Assembly (NCBI GenBank): GCA_030429325.1
Contig: JAUICT010000078.1
Location: forward strand, 1-8,053
Reading direction: 5' to 3'
Source: Bacteroidia bacterium
GTDB taxonomy: Bacteria > Bacteroidota > Bacteroidia > Flavobacteriales > Flavobacteriaceae
Length of the DNA: 8,053 nucleotides
This document shows positions 1 through 5,828 of the stretch, piece by piece. Position 1 is the first letter of the stretch. Each line of letters starts with the position of its first letter. Below the pieces are notes generated by a model, which made no database searches, was not told the origin of the DNA, and saw only the letters and a program-made list of their open reading frames with translations. The translations under genes and the position numbers were made by a program.

Positions 1-1
1 G

Positions 2-301
2 TACGCGGAGCGGGTACAGCGAACCGGGGTCAATACCGAATGCAAGTATCTACTCTTGAAACACGCTTTTGAAGTGTTGGATTGCATAGCGGTGGAGTTC
101 AGGACCCATTTTCACAATTTTCCTTCGCGCAATGCCATTCTTCGATTAGGGGCCAAACAGGAAGGAATCCTGAGAAACCATCGAATTGATGAAAGGGGAG
201 TTATTCGGGATACCGTACTTTTTTCCATTTTGGACAGCGAATGGAAAGCCGTAAAAACTTCGTTGGAATTTAAGATGATGCGAGGGAAATCCAAGCTTTA
301 A
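2..301 (+). CDS. GNAT family N-acetyltransferase, RimJ/RimL type (5' partial)
   Basis: This is the C-terminal part of a GNAT acetyltransferase; the gene begins before the window and 99 codons plus TAA are visible. The reading frame is open from base 2. The first visible residues, VQRTGVNTECK, match the acetyl-CoA pyrophosphate-binding loop of Acetyltransf_3 proteins (R/Q-x-x-G-x-G/N pattern). They are followed by a helix (YLLLKHAFEVL), the strand VEFRTHFHN and the SRNAILRLGAKQEGILRNH segment typical of RimJ/RimL-like members, then RDTVLFSILDSEW near the end. Such enzymes move an acetyl group from acetyl-CoA to an amine of a protein N-terminus or small molecule; the substrate cannot be read here. 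An internal TTG at 56 is not the start, because homology continues upstream of it. Its stop codon directly touches the stop codon of the convergent glycerate kinase. Confidence 0.88.
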   Translation, partial: YAERVQRTGVNTECKYLLLKHAFEVLDCIAVEFRTHFHNFPSRNAILRLGAKQEGILRNHRIDERGVIRDTVLFSILDSEWKAVKTSLEFKMMRGKSKL

Positions 302-1438
302 TTACATTTGGGCCCGTTTCAAAAGACTGGCAAAATTGTAACTGGTCAATTCCAAATTCCGATAACTTTTGGCCTTGGCATCCTCCAAATTGCCTACATG
401 GTTTAAAATGGAGACCCCATATTCAAGTCCCATCTTCTGCATATCTTCTATGGAAACATCCATGGAACCACAAAAAGCGGCAACCGGGATATTTCTTGCT
501 TGGGCCGAGCGCACTACCCCATTTATGGTTTTCCCGGAAAAGGTCTGGCCATCCATTTGTCCTTCGCCAGTAATGACCCAATCGGCATCTTCCAAGGCAT
601 CATCAAAATGGGCCAGCTGCATCACCAAGTCCACCCCCGGGGTTAAATGGGCATTCAAAAAAACATGGGTCCCAGCTCCCATCCCCCCTGCGGCACCAGC
701 ACCCGGAATTTGCTGTACGTCCACCTTAAAAACAGCATGCAGCACTTGGGCAAAATTTTCCAATCCATGGTCCAAAAAAACAACTTCATCTGCAGAAGCC
801 CCCTTCTGCGGGCCATATATGTGGGCCGCACCTTGTTTTCCATGCAAAGGATTATTGACATCGCAGGCCACCTGAACATTGATTTCGGATAATTTCCCAT
901 GAACCTTTTCCTTGCTGATGTCTTTTACATGGATGAGATTCCTTCCCACAGGTTCCAAAATTCGTCCGTCTTTGCCCAAAAATTCATACCCCAAGGCCGT
1001 GGCCATCCCCATGCCTCCATCATTGGTGGCACTGCCCCCAATGCCAAGAACAATGTTTTTCGCCCCCTTTTCCATGGCATCCAAAATCATTTCACCTGTT
1101 CCCAAGGAAGTGGTGTGCATGCAGTTCATTTCCGATTTGGCCAATAATTTATAGCCCGAAGCTTCGGACATTTCTATAAAGGCCGTTTTCCCATCCCCCG
1201 AAAGCAGATAAGCTGATTCTATCTCACGAAAAAGGGGATCATTCACTGTAACGGAAACCATTCTTGCATGGAGGTAGTCCCTTACAACTTCAATGGTACC
1301 ATCCCCACCATCGGCCAAGGGCTTTTTGACGATATCGGCAGTAGGAAAAACTTTTTTGATACCACTTTCAACGGCATCGCAAAATTGCCGCCCAGTGAGT
1401 GAACCTTTATATTTATCGGGTGCCAGAACAAATTTCAT
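302..1438 (-). CDS. Glycerate kinase, type 2 (GarK/GlxK family)
   Basis: This cytoplasmic enzyme should phosphorylate D-glycerate with ATP (2-phosphoglycerate is the product in characterised GarK/GlxK enzymes), feeding glyoxylate, tartronate or sugar-acid breakdown into glycolysis. The 378-residue length is the family norm. Family motifs run in order: APDKYKGSLTG (6-16), PLADGGDGT (40-48), GIGGSATNDGGMGMATALG (132-150), CDVNNPLHG (192-200), YGPQKGAS (208-215), GAGAAGGMGAG (246-256) and TGEGQMDGQTFSGK (290-303). The frame stays open 22 codons further upstream to an ATG at 1504, but I chose 1438 because family members begin exactly at MKFVLAPDKYKGS. No Shine-Dalgarno or convincing promoter is visible before it. 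No tartronate-semialdehyde reductase or glyoxylate carboligase gene lies nearby, so the carbon source it serves is not indicated. It is divergent from the SIMPL gene (130 bp between starts). Confidence 0.95.
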   Translation of the reverse strand: MKFVLAPDKYKGSLTGRQFCDAVESGIKKVFPTADIVKKPLADGGDGTIEVVRDYLHARMVSVTVNDPLFREIESAYLLSGDGKTAFIEMSEASGYKLLAKSEMNCMHTTSLGTGEMILDAMEKGAKNIVLGIGGSATNDGGMGMATALGYEFLGKDGRILEPVGRNLIHVKDISKEKVHGKLSEINVQVACDVNNPLHGKQGAAHIYGPQKGASADEVVFLDHGLENFAQVLHAVFKVDVQQIPGAGAAGGMGAGTHVFLNAHLTPGVDLVMQLAHFDDALEDADWVITGEGQMDGQTFSGKTINGVVRSAQARNIPVAAFCGSMDVSIEDMQKMGLEYGVSILNHVGNLEDAKAKSYRNLELTSYNFASLLKRAQM

Positions 1439-1518
1439 ACTTACAATGTACTCAAGAATATTGGAGAATCCCCGGTTTTTGTGTTTTGAAATTTTATAAA
1501 TCATAAAACGGCACAGGT

Positions 1519-1549
1519 TTTGCTTCTTGGGGGGAAGTATTTACCTTTA
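1519..1549 (+). promoter_or_regulatory. Probable Bacteroidota-type promoter for the SIMPL gene
   Basis: A TTTG element at 1519-1522 is separated by 19 bp from TACCTTTA at 1542-1549. This fits the Bacteroidota sigma-ABfr consensus (TTTG at -33, TAnnTTTG at -7) with one mismatch in the last base. It would give a leader of roughly 10 to 15 nt before the ATG at 1569, which is short but possible in this phylum. The call rests on pattern matching only. Confidence 0.45.
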
Positions 1550-1568
1550 AATAAAAAATCAAAAACGC

Positions 1569-2270
1569 ATGAAAAAAGTAATCATTCCCATTATCGGGTT
1601 ATTGTTCTCAACAGCAATTTTTGCACAATCAAAGAGTTTCTTGGATGTTCCCTATTTGGAAACCTCTGCCCAAGTGGACACTTTGGTAACACCTGATAAA
1701 ATTTACCTCAACATCACCATTCAGGAAAAGGATTCCAAAGGCCGAAATTCCGTGGAAGAGCAGGAAAACAAAATGGCCCAACGCTTAAAGGCCCTTGGGG
1801 TAGATTTGGACAAGCAATTGGTAATCAAAGACCTTAGTAGTAACTTTCAAAAATATTTTTTACGCGGAAAGGAAGTGCTAAAAAGCAAACAGTATTCCCT
1901 TTTGGTATACTCCGGTAAACAGGCCGGCGAGGTCTTGATGGCCTTGGAGCAGTTGGATATTGCCAATGCTTTTTTGGAAAAAACGGAATATTCCAAAATG
2001 GATGAACTGGAACTGGAACTGAAGACCAGAGCGGTAAAAAAGGCCAAACTAAAGGCCAATGCACTTACCAAACCGTTGGGACAAAAAGTGGGCTCCGCCC
2101 TTCATATCGCAGACCACTCGCAGCCGCACTATCCCAGATACAACCAAGCGCCCATGATGGAAATGAAAGCAGTGAGTGCCGATATGGGCCAAGCACAACC
2201 TTTGGATATCGATTTTGAAAAAATACGAGTGGAGACCACGGTAAATGTAAAGTTTGCATTGTCCAATTAA
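1569..2270 (+). CDS. Secreted SIMPL (DUF541) domain protein
   Basis: A 233-residue exported protein. Residues 1-19 form a Sec signal peptide (KK, then hydrophobic IIPIIGLLFSTAIFA) with likely cleavage before Q20. The rest matches the SIMPL/DUF541 family: an early strand with ETSAQVDTLVTPDKIYLNITIQ (31-52), a long central region with a charged helix (SKMDELELELKTRAVKKAKLKANALTKPLG, about 142-171) that is the AVxxAxxKAxxLA-like hallmark, LHIAD at 178-182, and a closing IRVETTVNVKFAL strand (219-231). The family is periplasmic or outer-membrane associated in Gram-negatives; members have been linked to stress tolerance and in some cases assemble into rings, but no enzymatic activity is established. 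A glutamine-, proline- and methionine-containing linker (about 185-212) sits before the last strand. The DUF6265 gene follows after 33 bp on the same strand and is probably co-transcribed. Confidence 0.9.
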   Translation: MKKVIIPIIGLLFSTAIFAQSKSFLDVPYLETSAQVDTLVTPDKIYLNITIQEKDSKGRNSVEEQENKMAQRLKALGVDLDKQLVIKDLSSNFQKYFLRGKEVLKSKQYSLLVYSGKQAGEVLMALEQLDIANAFLEKTEYSKMDELELELKTRAVKKAKLKANALTKPLGQKVGSALHIADHSQPHYPRYNQAPMMEMKAVSADMGQAQPLDIDFEKIRVETTVNVKFALSN

Positions 2271-2303
2271 TAGCTGGCCGTTCGTCTTATCCTAAAACAT
2301 CGT

Positions 2304-2795
2304 ATGAGAACCGCAATTATCCTGTTCCTATTCCATGTAGGCATGGTTTCGGCCCAAGAAACCTTACAATTGACTGAGGGTCAACAATCCCCAAACGCCA
2401 CATTGGAAGATGTGTCTTGGATATCTGGGCATTGGCAAGGCGAAGCCTTGGGCGGCATTGCTGAAGAAATCTGGGGTCCCCCGCTAGGGGACTCCATGAT
2501 GTTTGTCTTTAAACTGGTAAAGGACAACAAAGTTTCCTTTTATGAAATCGGGCACATCCAACAAGTGGAGAACACGATGATTTTACAGTTGAAACACTTC
2601 CAAGGAAACCTCAGAGGGTGGGAAGAAAAGGATGAAACCGTTGACTTTAGGTTGGTCAAGGTTGAAAAGAACAAAGTCTTTTTTGAAGGACTCACCATGG
2701 AACTGGTGAATGAAAATGAGATGAACGTTTCTGTTCTCATTGAGGATGGCAATTCTTCCGAAGAAGTGCTATTCGCCTACAAACGGGTTCCTTAG
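2304..2795 (+). CDS. Secreted DUF6265 family protein
   Basis: A 163-residue protein with a Sec signal peptide (1-17, hydrophobic AIILFLFHVGMVSA, cleavage probably before Q18). The mature part fits the DUF6265 family: WISGHWQGE at 39-47, EEIWGPPLGDSMM at 54-66, then alternating beta strands (FKLVKDNKVSFYEIG; MILQLKHF at 92-99; VDFRLVKVEKNKVFFEGL at 113-130; MNVSVLIEDG; EEVLFAYKRV). The pattern of short strands and turns suggests a small beta-barrel, lipocalin-like fold; that is inference. No function is established for the family. It lacks the Cys of a lipobox, so it should be soluble in the periplasm or secreted. It lies 33 bp after the SIMPL gene, and its stop codon is only 6 bp from that of the convergent TetR gene. 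Confidence 0.82.
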   Translation: MRTAIILFLFHVGMVSAQETLQLTEGQQSPNATLEDVSWISGHWQGEALGGIAEEIWGPPLGDSMMFVFKLVKDNKVSFYEIGHIQQVENTMILQLKHFQGNLRGWEEKDETVDFRLVKVEKNKVFFEGLTMELVNENEMNVSVLIEDGNSSEEVLFAYKRVP

Positions 2796-2801
2796 CAGTT
2801 C

Positions 2802-3383
2802 TCAATCCAAGATGGAAAGCCCGGCAGTCGCCATTCTTTTGAGACTTTCCGAAGTAGGGTCCACTTTGGCCAACACCCGGATTCCATTGTATAGACCAAA
2901 AAACATCAGCCCAATATCCTGGGCGCTTTTGGAAGCATCTATCTGTCCTTCATCGATTCCCTTTTGGATGTAATCCACAAAAACTGCCTCCATGTTCTCC
3001 CTGTTCTTTTGGAGCATTTCCTGAATGGCCTCATCCCCGGGAATAAGCTCAGTGGTAGTATTCACCACAAAACAACCTTTTTTGGACAGATCACAAAGGG
3101 ATTCATTAATGGCCATATCAAAAAGCTTCTTAAGCCCAACCCGGACATCATTTTCTTTTTCAAAAAGGGTTCGCATACAGCTACCGCTCACCTCAATATA
3201 GTGTTCCACGGCGTTCTGGAAAAGGGCTTCTTTACAGCCAAAGGTATCGTATAAACTGGCCCTGTTGATACCCAAATGGGATACCAAATCCTGCATTGAA
3301 GTGGCATGGAACCCTTTTTCCCAAAAGAGTTCCATAGCCTTGTTCAATATCTCCGCTTCATCAAACTGCTTTACCCTTGGCAT
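2802..3383 (-). CDS. TetR/AcrR family transcriptional regulator
   Basis: A 193-residue TetR-type repressor. The N-terminal DNA-binding domain is complete: KQFDEAEILNKAMELFWEKGF (5-25) is helix 1, and the helix-turn-helix lies at about 27-48, with ATSMQDLVSHLGI then NRASLYDTFGCKEALF. The C-terminal ligand and dimer domain contains KKGCFVVNTTTELIPGDE (101-118), equivalent to the GCLLVN-type segment of the YxaF/LmrA-like branch that often controls an adjacent SDR or detoxification gene. The ATG at 3383 begins MPRVKQ; an open frame continues upstream to 3518, but it overlaps the SDR gene and has no homology to the family. It is the second gene after the SDR (37 bp gap, same strand). The paired inverted repeats before the SDR are its likely operators, which would make it autoregulated. 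The inducer is unknown. Confidence 0.93.
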   Translation of the reverse strand: MPRVKQFDEAEILNKAMELFWEKGFHATSMQDLVSHLGINRASLYDTFGCKEALFQNAVEHYIEVSGSCMRTLFEKENDVRVGLKKLFDMAINESLCDLSKKGCFVVNTTTELIPGDEAIQEMLQKNRENMEAVFVDYIQKGIDEGQIDASKSAQDIGLMFFGLYNGIRVLAKVDPTSESLKRMATAGLSILD

Positions 3384-3420
3384 GTGTTTCGAAATAATTC
3401 TTCCGAAAGTATTCAAAAAA

Positions 3421-4170
3421 TTACACTTGCGCCAATCCTCCATCCACGGGAATCTCCGCCCCGGTGATATAACTACTGTCCGAAGACCCCAAGAATACGG
3501 CTGTGGTGGCAATCTCATCTACAGTCCCAAACCTACCTTGGGGTATCATTGAAGGAAGGTTGGACGCCATTTGGTCCACATTCTCCTGAGGCGCATTGTG
3601 CTTGATGTAAATAGGAGTGTCAATAGGTCCTGGCGCAATAGCATTTACCCGGATTCCCTTAGGCCCCAATTCGGCAGCCAATGTACGGGTCAATGAGCGC
3701 AATGCCGCTTTACTAGATCCGTAGGCAGACATGCCCGAAAAGCCTTTTACGTTTACAATGGAGGTGTTGAAAATGATACTAGCCCCCTCATTCAAATATT
3801 CATAGGCTGCCTTTACGGTAAATAGCGGGCCTCTCACGTTTATGTCGTACACTTCGTCAAAAATCTGCTCGGTCAGATGTTCCAAAGGCTCAATTCTAAA
3901 GACTCCTGCGTTTAAGAACAAGATATCAATCTTCCCAAACCGCTCCACGGTCTGGGCCACAAGGGATACACTGTCCGAGACACTGGATGCTTCGGCCTTG
4001 ACCAATAAGTACTCTCCTGAAAGTTGGTCCTCTATGGCGTTCAACTTGTCCTGACTTCTACCCGTAAGGACCACTTTAGCACCTTCCTCGAGGTATTTTT
4101 TGGCCGTTTCCAGACCCATTCCACTTGTTGCCCCAGTGATGATGGCTACTTTTCCCAATAGTTTTTTCAT
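3421..4170 (-). CDS. SDR family NAD(P)-dependent oxidoreductase (classical, YkvO/FabG-like)
   Basis: A 249-residue classical short-chain dehydrogenase/reductase, cytoplasmic. The cofactor motif TGATSGMG is at 12-19, and strand 2 ends in LTGR with R38, which usually favours NADP(H). The LNAG motif is at 86-89, active-site N111 is in NVRGP, S137 is in NTSIVN, and YGSSK supplies Y150 and K154, so the N-S-Y-K tetrad is intact. PGPIDTP follows at 180-186 and the C-terminus reads SSYITGAEIPVDGG, the usual substrate-loop and dimer-interface ends. The strand-3 acidic residue that normally contacts adenine is replaced in the KAEASSVSD segment, a mild oddity. Overall resemblance is to B. subtilis YkvO and generic FabG-like reductases; the substrate is not predictable. 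It is the first gene of an operon with the TetR regulator, whose binding sites seem to sit in its promoter, suggesting induction by a reactive carbonyl, xenobiotic or similar ligand (inference). Confidence 0.95.
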   Translation of the reverse strand: MKKLLGKVAIITGATSGMGLETAKKYLEEGAKVVLTGRSQDKLNAIEDQLSGEYLLVKAEASSVSDSVSLVAQTVERFGKIDILFLNAGVFRIEPLEHLTEQIFDEVYDINVRGPLFTVKAAYEYLNEGASIIFNTSIVNVKGFSGMSAYGSSKAALRSLTRTLAAELGPKGIRVNAIAPGPIDTPIYIKHNAPQENVDQMASNLPSMIPQGRFGTVDEIATTAVFLGSSDSSYITGAEIPVDGGLAQV

Positions 4171-4196
4171 GGTGTAATTGTTTTATGTTTTTATTT

Positions 4197-4212
4197 TGGA
4201 ATGAATGTTCCA
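4197..4212. promoter_or_regulatory. Putative TetR operator 1 (inverted repeat)
   Basis: TGGAATGAATGTTCCA: 5-bp perfect arms TGGAA/TTCCA with a 6-bp centre, 16 bp in total. It overlaps the predicted transcription start of the SDR-tetR operon and lies 26 bp before the SDR start codon. Its right half shares TGTTCCA with operator 2. Size, symmetry and position suit a TetR dimer; binding is inferred. Confidence 0.6.
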
Positions 4213-4215
4213 GTA

Positions 4216-4248
4216 CAAACATATTTATTTCAGAACGATTGTTCCAAA
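4216..4248 (-). promoter_or_regulatory. Bacteroidota-type promoter of the SDR-tetR operon
   Basis: On the minus strand, TTTG (plus-strand 4245-4248) is followed after 21 bp by TATGTTTG (plus-strand 4216-4223), a perfect match to the TTTG / TAnnTTTG consensus. Transcription should start a few bases beyond 4216, near 4205-4212, leaving a leader of about 35 to 42 nt before the SDR ATG at 4170. One inverted repeat lies inside the spacer and another over the expected start, so the promoter is very probably repressible. Confidence 0.65.
4231..4246. promoter_or_regulatory. Putative TetR operator 2 (inverted repeat)
   Basis: CAGAACGATTGTTCCA: perfect inner arms GAAC/GTTC around GATT, with the outer two bases matching the TGGAAC half-site only on the right. 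It fills most of the spacer between the -33 and -7 elements of the SDR-tetR promoter. Centre-to-centre distance from operator 1 is 34 bp, a little over three helical turns. The shared half-site is TGGAAC(g/a)A. Confidence 0.6.
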
Positions 4249-4357
4249 TAAAAATTAAGGTTTATCCTTTTCTTAACAATCCCCATCAGTTTTTGTAACT
4301 TACCCAGCATTGCACCTGACCCTGGAAACGATTTAATTTCACTGGAACCCATATCGT

Positions 4358-4930
4358 ATGGCACAATCATTTTGGCTGGACACAGAGTTTATCAAACAGG
4401 ATTTTACGCAAACCAAGTTGCCCAAAGGGGATTATGAAAATTGTCGTTTTGTGGATTGCTTGTTCACCAAGGGGTTTTTGGACAACCAAAACTTTGTGGA
4501 GTGCACCTTTGAGGACTGTGATTTGACCAATGCCAATATAGCCCATACCACTTTTAACGAGGTGGAATTCATCAATTGCAAAATGGTGGGGCTTCAGTTT
4601 GACAGCTGTAATCCCATGCTGCTATCGTTTCAATTTGACGGATGTAATCTTTCGGTGGCTTCTTTTTATGATTTGGAAATTCCCCAGACCCGCTTTCTGA
4701 ATTGCAAGTTGCACCAAACCGATTTTTCCAACGCCTCCCTTAAAGGGAGTTCCTTTTCTGGTTCCGATCTGAAGAATGCTATTTTTGAGAATACCGATCT
4801 GGAGGGTGCTGATTTTGAAACTGCCTTGGGTTTCTCCATCGACCCCACTAGAAACTCCCTCAAAAAGAGTAAGTTTAGCAAAGAAGGTCTCATAGGTTTA
4901 TTGAAAAAGTATGATATTGTAGTCACCTAA
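4358..4930 (+). CDS. Pentapeptide repeat protein, Qnr/McbG-like
   Basis: A 190-residue cytoplasmic protein built of pentapeptide repeats (A/C/S-D/N-L/F-x-x), expected to fold as a right-handed quadrilateral beta-helix. Central F/L/M/I residues recur every five positions from F16 to F81 (26, 31, 36, 41, 46, 51, 56, 61, 66, 71, 76), then the register shifts by two residues and continues from F93 to F153. The tail, with IDPTRNSL (161-168) then KKSKFSKEGLIGLLKKYDIVV, is the conserved C-terminal cap seen in Qnr/McbG-like chromosomal proteins (DPxxNxLxxxxF...GLL..Y.I.I). Relatives such as Qnr and MfpA mimic DNA and protect or modulate DNA gyrase, but many chromosomal members have no known role, so quinolone protection is only a possibility. 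The start ATG is 187 bp from the divergent SDR start. The zinc-ribbon gene follows after 10 bp. Confidence 0.9.
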   Translation: MAQSFWLDTEFIKQDFTQTKLPKGDYENCRFVDCLFTKGFLDNQNFVECTFEDCDLTNANIAHTTFNEVEFINCKMVGLQFDSCNPMLLSFQFDGCNLSVASFYDLEIPQTRFLNCKLHQTDFSNASLKGSSFSGSDLKNAIFENTDLEGADFETALGFSIDPTRNSLKKSKFSKEGLIGLLKKYDIVVT

Positions 4931-4940
4931 ATCTTATTCT

Positions 4941-5294
4941 ATGGCCGATAGAAAATGCTTGGAATGTGGAGCGAAGCTCTTGGGCAGGATTGACCAAAAA
5001 TACTGTTCTGACCATTGTCGAAACGCCTATAACAATCGCCTGAACAAGGACAGCAAAAACTTGGTGCGCAACATCAATAATAAACTGCGCAAAAACTATC
5101 GTATTCTGGATAGTTTTCCATTAAAAGAAGGGAAGACCACTACTACAAAGATGCGATTATTGGATAAAGGCTTCGATTTTGAATACATCACCAACCTTTA
5201 CACTACCAAAAAAGGCAGCACCTACTATTTCGTTTATGACCTTGGGTATTTACCTTTGGACAACGATTATTATATGATTGTAAAACGGGAGTGA
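4941..5294 (+). CDS. Small zinc-ribbon protein of unknown function
   Basis: A 117-residue hypothetical protein with an N-terminal zinc ribbon: C6-x2-C9-x12-C22-x3-C26 in RKCLECGAKLLGR...YCSDHCRNAYNN, resembling DUF2116-type ribbons. After it comes a basic, asparagine-rich helix (NNRLNKDSKNLVRNINNKLRKNYRIL, about 31-56) and then a compact beta-rich domain (TTTKMRLLDKGFDFEYITNLYTTKKGSTYYFVYDLGYLPL, with YYMIVKRE at the end). Small proteins of this shape are common in Flavobacteriia, with no known function that I can name. The zinc ribbon plus basic helix suggests nucleic-acid or protein binding (inference). It starts 10 bp after the pentapeptide repeat gene, so co-transcription is likely. It ends 7 bp from the stop of the convergent CBS gene. 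Confidence 0.85.
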   Translation: MADRKCLECGAKLLGRIDQKYCSDHCRNAYNNRLNKDSKNLVRNINNKLRKNYRILDSFPLKEGKTTTTKMRLLDKGFDFEYITNLYTTKKGSTYYFVYDLGYLPLDNDYYMIVKRE

Positions 5295-5301
5295 TAAAAT
5301 T

Positions 5302-5772
5302 TTACTTCCAATTCTGTGCATTGAGCTTTAGGGCAGCCACTACAATGTCTTTTCGGCTTATCTGACCTACCAGAATATCCTTTTTCATTACGGGCAACCT
5401 CCTACGGTTATGTCGATCAAAGACACCGGCCGCATCAAAAATGCTCATATCATGCGGAATGGTCTCCACATCCTTGGTCATATACCGTTCCACACTTTTA
5501 TCCAATATAGGTTGATTGAAGTACCTACTTTCTGAAATCTGTTTCATACAGTCCGCTTCGGAAATGATGCCTACCAAAAATCCATTATTATCCATAACCG
5601 GCCCCCCAGATATGTGATACTTGGCAAATGCCTCCATTACTTCCAAAATAGATTGTTCGGGTGAAAATGTAATCAGTTTTTTGGTCATGTAATCCTCAAC
5701 CAAAATAGGAGCATCGTACTTTTTTTTAGACTCCTCCTTAGATCGTACGCCTTGAAAACTCTTGATTGCCAT
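5302..5772 (-). CDS. Two-CBS-domain protein
   Basis: A 156-residue soluble protein consisting of a short charged N-terminus (1-24) and a CBS pair (Bateman module). CBS1 spans about 25-74: VEDYMTKKLITFSPEQSI...SGGPVMDNNGFLVGIISEAD. CBS2 spans about 94-143: VERYMTKDVETIPHDMSI...RRRLPVMKKDILVGQISRKDI. The paired YMT(K) starts, the G-hydrophobic-I/V-S-E/R-x-D ends and the length are normal for stand-alone CBS proteins. Such modules bind adenosine nucleotides (AMP, ATP, c-di-AMP or SAM in various proteins) and act as energy or nucleotide sensors; the ligand and partner here cannot be told. No catalytic or membrane segment is attached. It is divergent from the M28 peptidase gene (121 bp) and convergent with the zinc-ribbon gene. 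A weak promoter candidate lies at plus-strand 5797-5804 (TATATTTA read on the minus strand), with TTAG 19 bp upstream. Confidence 0.93.
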   Translation of the reverse strand: MAIKSFQGVRSKEESKKKYDAPILVEDYMTKKLITFSPEQSILEVMEAFAKYHISGGPVMDNNGFLVGIISEADCMKQISESRYFNQPILDKSVERYMTKDVETIPHDMSIFDAAGVFDRHNRRRLPVMKKDILVGQISRKDIVVAALKLNAQNWK

Positions 5773-5828
5773 AAGGTTAAATTTAAGGTTGAATATTAAA
5801 TATAGCCTTTTTTAGCGAATTATCTAAC

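Noticed and set aside
369..875. Long plus-strand open frame antisense to glycerate kinase
   Set aside because: Its translation is low-complexity (Ser/Pro/Trp-rich) and it lies fully opposite a gene with strong family motifs, so it is a shadow frame.
1448..1470. Possible minus-strand promoter for glycerate kinase (TATTCTTG)
   Set aside because: The -7-like element has a mismatch and no TTTG lies 19 to 21 bp upstream of it, so it is not better than chance.
1439..1504. Upstream in-frame extension of glycerate kinase to an ATG at 1504 (22 extra residues)
   Set aside because: Family members start at MKFVLAPDKYKGS; the extra residues show no similarity to the family and the extension would crowd the divergent intergenic region.
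3384..3518. N-terminal extension of the TetR frame to 3518
   Set aside because: It overlaps the SDR coding sequence out of frame and resembles no TetR N-terminus; the ATG at 3383 places the helix-turn-helix at the normal distance.
4261..4357. Plus-strand promoter for the pentapeptide repeat gene
   Set aside because: TTTG at 4292-4295 and TAATTTCA at 4334-4341 are present but 38 bp apart, too far to form a promoter pair; no other convincing pair was found.
5295..5304. Palindrome TAAAATTTTA at the zinc-ribbon/CBS junction as a bidirectional terminator
   Set aside because: It is all A/T with no loop and only 5-bp arms, so it would not form a stable terminator hairpin.
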